Assembly (NCBI RefSeq): GCF_002933875.1
Contig: NZ_BFAV01000126.1
Span: 1 to 49,136, forward strand
Source of the DNA: Desulfocucumis palustris
Lineage (GTDB): Bacteria > Bacillota > Desulfotomaculia > Desulfotomaculales > Desulfocucumaceae
Length of the DNA: 49,136 nucleotides
Direction of reading: 5' to 3'
Below the pieces are notes generated by a model. The model saw only the letters and a program-made list of their open reading frames with translations. It ran no database searches and was not told where the DNA came from. Shown piece after piece: positions 7,889 through 14,629 of this stretch (positions are counted from its first letter, which is position 1; each line of letters opens with the position of its first letter). The translations under genes and the position numbers were made by a program.

Positions 7889-8519
7889 TTAATTATCTAT
7901 TTTGTATACTATAAAAACAGGCTTTTGCCCAGGAATAGTATAAAACAATCCAGTTGGTCGAGTGGTCTTGAAATAGAAATACCATTCACGAGCTATGGTA
8001 AGTATTTCATTCCACTTATACTGATGTGTTGTCTTAAGTACCTCCTTAAGACGGCAATTATCTAATATACTTATATCATCTATTTGATTTGAAGCAATTA
8101 TACCATCAAAGAATTCATAAGCGACATAATCTGCTTCTTTTTCTTGGGCGCAGTTGAAACCAAAGACATTTTGAGCCAAATCCAATTTCTTCTATACCTG
8201 TTCCAATTGGCGCTCCAACAATAGACGGAATACCTAAAGCTGAAAAATAATTAACATGTTCAAAAATTGACTGCCTGAATATGACCACAGAATAGCTTGA
8301 ATAAGGAACGTTAGTTTTCGGCCTCCTTGCAAAGCAAATTATAAGATGTAATCCTTCTATTTCTTTTTTTACGGAAAGATTGGTATCATCTCTATTTCTT
8401 TGATAGAAAAAGGGGTAGAAGAAAGAGCATTGGTCTTTTATTTTCTCATACAAATCATGTAAGATTATGTATTCCGCAGTTCTTTCGGTTGAAAACCCTG
8501 TAATCAAGTTCACCACCAT
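7889..8519 (-). pseudogene. Frameshifted gene of unknown function, last in the accessory cassette
   Basis: Two overlapping frames continue one another: the first runs from the ATG at 8519 through NYFSALGIPSIVGAPIGTGI, the second from about 8190 through LDLAQNVFGFNCAQEKEADY to the stop at 7889. Removing one A from GAAGAAATTGG (about 8189-8192) joins them into a protein of about 208 residues. I do not recognise a family. The Gly-rich GAPIGTGIEE and the HYLL-free C-terminus give no functional clue. It begins 37 bases after the RES gene. A minus-strand AAAGGA lies 20-odd bases before the start with a CCACT-AA-AGTGG hairpin between. It could be a real mutation or a sequencing error. Confidence 0.65.
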
Positions 8520-8558
8520 CACTTAACCACTTTAGTGGATGTCTTTCCTTTTAAAGAA

Positions 8559-9638
8559 CTATTTAATCTTATCATAAGAGCAAGAAATGGACTTCACGTC
8601 GTATACAGCGGTATCAATACATTTAAACAAACTTTGATCAAAAACGGCCAAATTGATGCCATTTTCACACATAGTACTTATATACTCAATACCGTCATAG
8701 CCCTTACTCTTGAGATAGTCGCTTATATATTGCGTCGGCAAATAATCAAGTGTGTTATCGTTGCGGAGTGGTTTAGCTATTTCCTGCCCAATCATTTTTA
8801 GATGCTCAATGTTCGTTGCATACTGTGTGAAATCAAAACCATAATCAATGCCAATAAATGGGCTAATTTTATCAACTTCAGCAAAATTTATAACCTCAAT
8901 ATCTTTTTGAAGTCTAAACTTGCCGACTGTAACATAGTCATACACTCCTGCCCTTATTTCATAAAAGGTAGTATCTTTTGAATTAGCAAGATATAGAATA
9001 CTAATTCCTTCTGGGTTAACTCGCCCGGCTTTTGCCTTCGCATCTGGTGGGGCGCTCATTTCTTTCCGTGGATAGCCTTTATCCGTCGGACTTATTCTTG
9101 CCCGATAGAACACCTTTCCTGCTTTATATGATTTTCTTGCACACCTTAGAAAAGTGTAGAGTACATCCGTATTAATGTAGTCGCTATGAAATCTGTTCTT
9201 GTGCTTTATTGCTTCAACAAAATCGCTCCAGCAATGGTTTTTAAGAATGGCATTAGTCTCCAAATAATCGTGGTCGTGGCATTGTAAGATTCCGATAGGG
9301 CTATCAAATAATCCGGGCTGTTCTTTATATCTCTCAGCGCAGATGGCAGTTATCAATTTATAAATACAATTAGGTTTCACAGCGAAAATATTCCAGTTAT
9401 AGTATAGTATGTTCTTCAACAAATCCGTACGGTCTTTGGGAAAATTGTCAGGTAAGCTGGCTGCGGGGGTATAGATGTCCAAAAGCCCATCAAAAAGCTC
9501 AGATAGGATTTGGTTTCTGCCAATCTCGTATACATGAACATTGTACTTTCCACAAAAATCGCAACTTCCTGTGAAATTATAGCCGCCAATTATGGCCTTC
9601 ACCTCGAAATCAGCAAAGCAGTTGGTACAACAAAACAT
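8559..9638 (-). CDS. Zinc-ribbon RES-domain protein (probable NAD-degrading toxin-like enzyme)
   Basis: A 359-residue protein. The N-terminus has two Cys pairs (C4/C7 and C26/C29, in CCTNC and CDFC), a likely zinc ribbon. A helical middle is followed by a RES domain from about residue 175: KVFYRARI (R179, R181), MSAPPDAKAKAGRVNPEGI, YLANSKDTTFYEIR (E227), and the closing YISDYLKSKGYDGIEYIS. RES enzymes of toxin-antitoxin systems degrade NAD+; here that activity is inferred from family. The start codon follows the sce7725-like stop by one base (TGATATG) with GAGG upstream, so translation is coupled. No Xre-RES antitoxin of the usual kind lies beside it. Confidence 0.8.
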   Translation of the reverse strand: MFCCTNCFADFEVKAIIGGYNFTGSCDFCGKYNVHVYEIGRNQILSELFDGLLDIYTPAASLPDNFPKDRTDLLKNILYYNWNIFAVKPNCIYKLITAICAERYKEQPGLFDSPIGILQCHDHDYLETNAILKNHCWSDFVEAIKHKNRFHSDYINTDVLYTFLRCARKSYKAGKVFYRARISPTDKGYPRKEMSAPPDAKAKAGRVNPEGISILYLANSKDTTFYEIRAGVYDYVTVGKFRLQKDIEVINFAEVDKISPFIGIDYGFDFTQYATNIEHLKMIGQEIAKPLRNDNTLDYLPTQYISDYLKSKGYDGIEYISTMCENGINLAVFDQSLFKCIDTAVYDVKSISCSYDKIK

Positions 9639-9639
9639 A

Positions 9640-10596
9640 TCAACTAACCTCGTTCAAGTATTTAGCCATTAATTCAAGATGGTGCATTAAAGACAATTTC
9701 TTGACTGTTCCGAGCCCAGGATATGTTTGTTGTTTATAGTGCTGCAAAAAAGTCTGTAATCCCAATGTCATTTCAACTGGATGCGGTTTCAAATTATACC
9801 AAACGGCTAACTTTGACACTGCCTCATAATACTTCAAGGCAGGGTTTGTTATATCTTCGTTAGAATCAGACACAAAGTGTTTCACGCGAAGCATCTTATC
9901 CAGTGTAAAGTAAACAATGTGTATTGCAACAGCATACGGTGCAAATCCCGCTTCAAGATATTCGTTTCCCACCACCGAATAATCTGAAAATCCAACGAAA
10001 CCATCATCCTTATAATAAAGATGGTCATCAGAAAAGAACTCATCAGTTATTTCCTGATAATCCGCATTCCGATCTTGCTTTTCAAACTTATCGTCCAGTA
10101 AAACCTTATGATGCCGTACTTTGCGTCTAAACACACTTTCATCAAGTATCAAAACATATTTAGGAACGACCGCACCAAAGGCGTGTTCATACAAGTCTAA
10201 AAACCCTCGATCAATGTTAATTACCAGTAACTCAGATTTATCCACACCTTGCTTGTCCCAATGGTCAAGTAAGGATTTTGCGTTCCGCTGCATGATTACA
10301 GATTTAATTACCAACGGATCGGCATATTGGTTTAAGAATTTCTGCTTGTATCCGGCTTCTTTCGTATCGTCCTTAACGTCTTTCCAATCTTTTAAGAATG
10401 TTCCGACAGCAGGATTTCTTATAATGGCAATAGGGTGCTGCACCTTGATATACTCTGCCGTTGCATTGACCAAAGTAGGGGAAAGCTTTACCGGTTCAAC
10501 AATCGGAATAATATGATCACCTAAAAGATTGTTAACCGCTAATTCACGCAGCGCCAGTAATTCGTATTGCCGACCACGAACATACGGGAAGTACAT
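9640..10596 (-). CDS. sce7725-like (beta-protein family) protein
   Basis: A 318-residue protein I associate with the sce7725/beta-protein family on the basis of its opening MYFPYVRGRQYELLALRE, the IIPIVEPVK strand, and a TIM-barrel-like alternation of strands and helices (LVINIDRGFLDLY, KYVLILDES, PYAVAIHIVYF). Its partner upstream is sce7726-like, the usual pairing. Biochemical function is unknown. The ATG at 10596 is chosen because GGAGGGTGA lies 4-11 bases upstream; the frame is open five codons further. The ribosome-binding site overlaps the stop codon of the upstream gene. Confidence 0.7.
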   Translation of the reverse strand: MYFPYVRGRQYELLALRELAVNNLLGDHIIPIVEPVKLSPTLVNATAEYIKVQHPIAIIRNPAVGTFLKDWKDVKDDTKEAGYKQKFLNQYADPLVIKSVIMQRNAKSLLDHWDKQGVDKSELLVINIDRGFLDLYEHAFGAVVPKYVLILDESVFRRKVRHHKVLLDDKFEKQDRNADYQEITDEFFSDDHLYYKDDGFVGFSDYSVVGNEYLEAGFAPYAVAIHIVYFTLDKMLRVKHFVSDSNEDITNPALKYYEAVSKLAVWYNLKPHPVEMTLGLQTFLQHYKQQTYPGLGTVKKLSLMHHLELMAKYLNEVS

Positions 10597-10600
10597 AGCT

Positions 10601-11455
10601 TCACCCTCCATATTTTTTACTTAAAAAGCAGCTAAGCGCTTTCCAATCTGCCTTTGACGGATGGGAAAAATATATCAACGATTTCAATTCATATGGAACT
10701 TTCTGAAATTCACCAACTAATATCTTATTTCTCTTTTTCAATTCCCTTAATGTCATATTATATGCATCGAGAATCGGAATTTGAGAAAACAACTTTAGGC
10801 ACTCGTTATAATAGAACACCTGTGAAGTAACGGGCAATTTGCCATAATATCGCATTAGAATATTTTTATGTTCTTGTTTATGTAAAACCTTAAAAATAAC
10901 CGTATAATCTAAACTTGAATTATCTGCAACAGGCTCTTTCTTCATAGACGAGCTTATAGTATTTTGCCTAGTCAGCACGTAAATCCCTACAGGCGTATCT
11001 TTAAGAGTACTCAGAACACGCTCATAATGGCTTCCGGATGTAACGACACATACATGATTAAATGCCTTATAGTAGTCTCTCAACTGAGTGTCAAGACGGT
11101 CTAGGGAGTCCAACTCAGTCTTGATTTCATACACAACTGCCTTACCATTAATGAGTATGAAATCTGCTTTGGATTTATTTATCGGTATTTGTGTTAAGGC
11201 TGTTGTGGTTTTTATACTATGCTTTCCCAATAGCAATTTGTTAAGTAAAGTGTTCTGATAAAAATACTCATTTCGATACGATTTAGATATAAATTCATAT
11301 ATCTCACTTATAAGTTCACCGTTATCCTTAGCTTCCAGATCGTCCACATACCGTTGAATAACCGTGTTATATGTAATATTATTGCTATCATATAGCATGT
11401 CAAAAAAAACATTTTGGGTAAAGAGCCGATTTAGAATTACATTATTAGAAATCAA
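10601..11455 (-). CDS. sce7726-like PD-(D/E)XK nuclease-fold protein
   Basis: A 284-residue protein with a recognisable restriction-endonuclease core: D98 in KADFILINGKAVVYEIKTEL, then E110-x-K112 twelve residues later, with upstream E63 and the following QL..YYKAF helix and CVVTSG strand. This matches the sce7726 family and suggests a Mg-dependent DNA or RNA nuclease. It starts at TTG 11455, 7 or so bases after GGGAGGGAG. It is the first gene of a coupled operon with the sce7725-like and RES genes. Base composition is far more AT-rich than the flanking genes. Confidence 0.75.
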   Translation of the reverse strand: MISNNVILNRLFTQNVFFDMLYDSNNITYNTVIQRYVDDLEAKDNGELISEIYEFISKSYRNEYFYQNTLLNKLLLGKHSIKTTTALTQIPINKSKADFILINGKAVVYEIKTELDSLDRLDTQLRDYYKAFNHVCVVTSGSHYERVLSTLKDTPVGIYVLTRQNTISSSMKKEPVADNSSLDYTVIFKVLHKQEHKNILMRYYGKLPVTSQVFYYNECLKLFSQIPILDAYNMTLRELKKRNKILVGEFQKVPYELKSLIYFSHPSKADWKALSCFLSKKYGG

Positions 11456-11807
11456 ATCTTGCTCCCTCCCTTCAATTGGATATAATTACTCATTTTTATC
11501 ATACCATACCTTGTGGTATTTCGGTAGCCTCTGCCGTATCCTTTTTGCGTATTTTCTGTGATTCCCAGCGTATCTATGTAAGACTTATAAGAAAGATAAA
11601 CGAGCGGTTTCTCCTAAAATATCCTTTGAAATTTGGTGATATACATTGTTTCCAACTAAATCTAAGACGAACTGACATTTTAATACATATTTTGAATGAA
11701 TGCCATTTATCATGGTACAACTGCTATTTAGTGGCTTCATTTTGAATTTAAGTGTAAATAATGCCTTATGATTACCATCGACCATTGATTTTACTGGTTT
11801 TTTGAAT

Positions 11808-11827
11808 AAATGCTATAAGAGTACTCG
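11808..11827 (+). repeat. Right copy of 20-bp direct repeat flanking the cassette
   Basis: AAATGCTATAAGAGTACTCG; matches 7743-7762 at 18 of 20 positions in the same orientation, about 4.06 kb apart. Confidence 0.55.
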
Positions 11828-11840
11828 CACCAGTTTGCCG

Positions 11841-11874
11841 AAAGCTGTCGCATCAGATTTGATGCGACAGCTTT
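11841..11874. terminator. Strong 15-bp perfect hairpin, probable bidirectional terminator
   Basis: Arms AAAGCTGTCGCATCA (11841-11855) and TGATGCGACAGCTTT (11860-11874) pair perfectly around GATT. The plus strand continues TTGTTATG and the arms themselves end in A/T runs, so it could stop transcription in either direction. Confidence 0.6.
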
Positions 11875-11983
11875 TGTTATGAATGTTATTTCCGCCATCA
11901 GTTGAATCTATGATTTATCCCTATTTATAAGTTATTGATATATAGAACAATTCCATTATCATTAAGCCAAGGAGGAGCATGCT

Positions 11984-12186
11984 ATGAATACTTTTTTGAC
12001 ACAAAATATTGCTAAATTTCGAAAGCAGAAAAGTACACCCAGGAAGATCTGACTTAAAAACTAAATATATCCTCTCAGGCTGTATCGAAATGGCTTACAG
12101 GGCAATCATGCCCCAATATTTCATTGCTGTCTAATTTAATTTTTGCTCTTGATACCGATATTAATTTACTTATCGTATGTTTATAA
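11984..12186 (+). pseudogene. Decayed XRE-family helix-turn-helix regulator
   Basis: The ATG at 11984 has an intact GGAGGAG site. MNTFLTQNIAKFRKQK reads in frame, then a one-base shift near 12033 is needed to continue KYTQEDLT, a TAA follows, and the frame continues KLNISSQAVSKWLTGQSCPN, the classic XRE recognition helix. So there is one frameshift and one nonsense codon in a short regulator gene. Confidence 0.8.
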
Positions 12187-12770
12187 TAAAAAAAATTTCG
12201 ATTTATGAAGATGAATATAAGAAAGACGAATACTATTGGGGACTTAAACCATCAAAAATTTGTTATCGTGTTTTGGAAGCAATGCCTCCTGTTAGGCCGC
12301 TAAGATTGTTGGATGTTGGCTGTGGGGAAGGTAAGAATTCTGTCACGCTTTTGATATTGCGGACTCCAGCATCGAAAAACTATACGTCTTGGGAATTTGC
12401 AGAATGTCAATGTTAATGTATCCGAAGCGAATATTTTGGATTTCAGATTTGAAACGAAGTTCGATATTATTTTTTCAAGTGGTGTATTTCATTATATTAT
12501 TTCATAACTTAGAAAAGAAATTATCGGCGATTATCAGAAGAACACCTTAAAAGGAGGAATGCGTGTTTTTAATGTATTCATCAACAAACCGTTTATTTTG
12601 CCTTCCCCCGAAAAGGAGCCGACCGCATTTAACTGGAGCTCAGGATAATTGTTTATGCATTATGCGGATTGGCTTATCCATTCCTGTGATGAAGTTATCT
12701 TTGATTGCCATTCATCCGGCATAGCAGATAAGCATTGCATGAAGATAATGATGGCTGAAAAGATGCTTTT
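12177..12770 (+). pseudogene. Decayed class I SAM-dependent methyltransferase (TehB-like)
   Basis: An initial frame reads YWGLKPSKICYRVLEAMP and the SAM-binding motif I LLDVGCGEGKNS. Later parts appear in other frames: FDIADSSIEKLY, FDIIFSSGVFHYI, KGGMRVFNVFINKPFI and CDEVIFDCHSSGI. Several frameshifts therefore break what was once one gene. TehB-like methyltransferases with an N-terminal XRE domain exist, so this and the preceding HTH relic may come from a single gene. Confidence 0.75.
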
Positions 12771-12820
12771 GCCTAGATATTTCCGACATCTTTTATTACC
12801 TAATTTGCCATGCAAAAGCC

Positions 12821-13477
12821 TTATCGGGCTGATATTTTATACCCGCCGTCCACCAGTCCCCTGTTGATTGCCTCCCAGATGTAAAGTGACGCCGCCGTGC
12901 GGAAAGGCTTCCAGTTCTCCGCCATTTCCCTCACTTCCACTTTGCCGGGTAAATCATCAAGCCCGTACAGCCACTTTATCCCCCTGCGCAATCCGAAATC
13001 GTCCGGGGAAAACACGTCCGGCCTGCCCAGGGAAAAAATAAGGAACATTTCCGCCGTCCACCTTCCGATACCCTTGACCCTGGTCAAATTCTCTATAACC
13101 TGCTGGTCCGGCAGGCCGGTTATCTCCTGGAACAATATTTCCCCGTCCAAAACTTTTTGGGCCAGGTCTTTTATGTACGAAATTTTAGATTTTGACAGGC
13201 CTGCTTCCCTTAACCTTTCCGCATCCAGCGATAATACGGTTTCCGGGGAAATTTTGCCGCACAGGGCCACAGTTCTGTTCCATATGGTGGCGGCGGCCTT
13301 GACGGAAAGCTGCTGGCCCAGGATGGACCTCACCAGGGACCCGAAATAATCGGTTTTCAGGTTTAGGGTATAATCCCCCAGCAGGTCCAGCAGCTCTCCC
13401 AGTTTCCAATCCGCACCTTTTAGCCCGGACCATTCAGGAGATTTGCAGTCTATTTTTACTATATTTCCATTAAGCAA
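12821..13477 (-). CDS. AlkA-type DNA-3-methyladenine glycosylase (HhH-GPD)
   Basis: A 218-residue base-excision repair glycosylase. The helix-hairpin-helix is VKGIGRWTAEMFLIFS and the catalytic Asp lies in VFSPDDFGLRRG; SILGQQLSVKAA is the usual opening helix. No Fe-S Cys cluster is present, fitting the AlkA rather than the Nth branch. The start is TTG 13477: GGAGG stands 7 bases upstream and the preceding gene's TGA ends two bases before it. The frame is open further but would then run inside the IPP isomerase gene. It is co-transcribed with fni. Confidence 0.88.
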   Translation of the reverse strand: MLNGNIVKIDCKSPEWSGLKGADWKLGELLDLLGDYTLNLKTDYFGSLVRSILGQQLSVKAAATIWNRTVALCGKISPETVLSLDAERLREAGLSKSKISYIKDLAQKVLDGEILFQEITGLPDQQVIENLTRVKGIGRWTAEMFLIFSLGRPDVFSPDDFGLRRGIKWLYGLDDLPGKVEVREMAENWKPFRTAASLYIWEAINRGLVDGGYKISAR

Positions 13478-13479
13478 TT

Positions 13480-14544
13480 TCAAACCTCCGTATGGCTCCT
13501 TCTGGCGTAGCTGTTTATGCTCACGCCTCTTCTTTCCAGCCATTCCGCCGTGGGGCCGGTAATCACAATGGGTTTCCGGGACAATTCCCGGATATTGGCT
13601 GAGCCGGTAAGCAGCATTATTTTCCTCAGGCCCTGTATTAAATACCGGATGCTTTTCTCCAGCTCACCCGCACCGCCCTCCACCAGGGACTTCAGGAAGG
13701 GTCCGGCCATGGCGGTCATGGCGGCCCCGGCCGCCAGAGCCCTGGCCATGTCCAAGCTGCTGCGCAGCCCTCCGGAGGCGACAAAATCAATTTCCAGTCC
13801 GAGACTCAATCCTTCCAGCAGGCTTACGGCAGTGGGTATACCCCAGCCTTCCATGTCAAAACACTTTTTATTGGTCCTGGAAAGCTCTATGGCGACAAAA
13901 TCCGTGCCCCCCCTGCCTCCCACGTCTATGTTTCTTACCCCCGCGGCATGAAGGGCCAGCACCGTCTCCCTGGACATGCCGAACCCCACTTCCTTGACAA
14001 TAACCGGCACGGAAACAGTATTAATAATGGTCGATATATTCGCCAGTACTCCCTTAAAATTCCTGTCCCCTTCCGGCATGATAATTTCCTGGGGCACATT
14101 CAGGTGCAGTTGTAATCCGTCGGCGGCAATCATCTCCACAGCGGATAAAGCTTCCCCGGGGGTGCAGCAAGCCCCGAGGTTGGCCAGCAGAAGCCCGTCA
14201 GAATTAACCTCCCTGGCCACAGAAAAGGTCTCCCTTACGGAATAATCGTTTAAGGCCGCCTTTTGCGAGCCCACGGCCATGGCAATACCTGCCTGTCCCG
14301 CGGCGGCGGCAAGCTCCCTGTTTATCCAGGCCGTTTCCGGATGGCCTCCCGTTATGGCGTTGATCATCAGAGGGGCCGCCAGCCTTTTACCCATGTAGAG
14401 GCAGGATGTATCCACATCGGAATAATTCAGCTCCGGGGCGGACATATGCACCGGAAAAATATCCGAAAATCCCGAGGGATAGACTCCGTCGGACAGCTCC
14501 AGCGCCAGTTTCAGGTGCTCCAGCTTTCGTTTCTGCCTGCCCAA
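13480..14544 (-). CDS. fni: Type II isopentenyl-diphosphate delta-isomerase (FMN-dependent)
   Basis: Interconverts IPP and DMAPP for isoprenoid synthesis. Family motifs in order: RKLEHLKLAL at the N-terminus, MINAITGG, AVGSQKAAL, LANLGA, LQLHLNVPQE, GDRNF, VIVKEVGFGMS, the FMN-phosphate loop IDVGGRGGTDF, WGIPTA and ASGGLRSSLDMA. TTG 14544 is chosen because GGAG lies 8 bases upstream and it puts RKLEH within the first ten residues as in known enzymes; the open frame continues to an ATG at 14607 without a good site. Predicted length is 354 residues. Confidence 0.93.
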   Translation of the reverse strand: MGRQKRKLEHLKLALELSDGVYPSGFSDIFPVHMSAPELNYSDVDTSCLYMGKRLAAPLMINAITGGHPETAWINRELAAAAGQAGIAMAVGSQKAALNDYSVRETFSVAREVNSDGLLLANLGACCTPGEALSAVEMIAADGLQLHLNVPQEIIMPEGDRNFKGVLANISTIINTVSVPVIVKEVGFGMSRETVLALHAAGVRNIDVGGRGGTDFVAIELSRTNKKCFDMEGWGIPTAVSLLEGLSLGLEIDFVASGGLRSSLDMARALAAGAAMTAMAGPFLKSLVEGGAGELEKSIRYLIQGLRKIMLLTGSANIRELSRKPIVITGPTAEWLERRGVSINSYARRSHTEV

Positions 14545-14629
14545 TAGCCATTCTCCTGTCTTAATAAAATAATGCCGGAAGACGTTCCCCAAAACCTCCC
14601 CCGGCATTGGGAATTAAAATAACAGCCGT

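Larger units (their letters stand above)
11456..11983. other. Intergenic stretch with a degenerate open frame
   Basis: AT-rich DNA. On the minus strand 11785-11585 is an open frame of 66 codons starting MVDGNHKALFTL that looks like a protein fragment but has no start signal and is cut by an upstream stop, so it may be a relic. Just ahead of the sce7726-like gene the minus strand shows ATACC-ACAA-GGTAT and TATGAT/TATAT boxes that could be its promoter and operator. The right-hand direct repeat (11808-11827) and a strong hairpin (11841-11874) also lie here. Confidence 0.4.

Noticed and set aside
11476..11745. Plus-strand 89-codon frame upstream of the sce7726-like gene
   Set aside because: Overlaps a minus-strand frame, lacks a ribosome-binding site and any family pattern.
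7593..12800. Duplicate of the tRNA-Ala 3' end as an attachment site
   Set aside because: I looked for a second copy of the T-arm/acceptor sequence across the island and did not see one.
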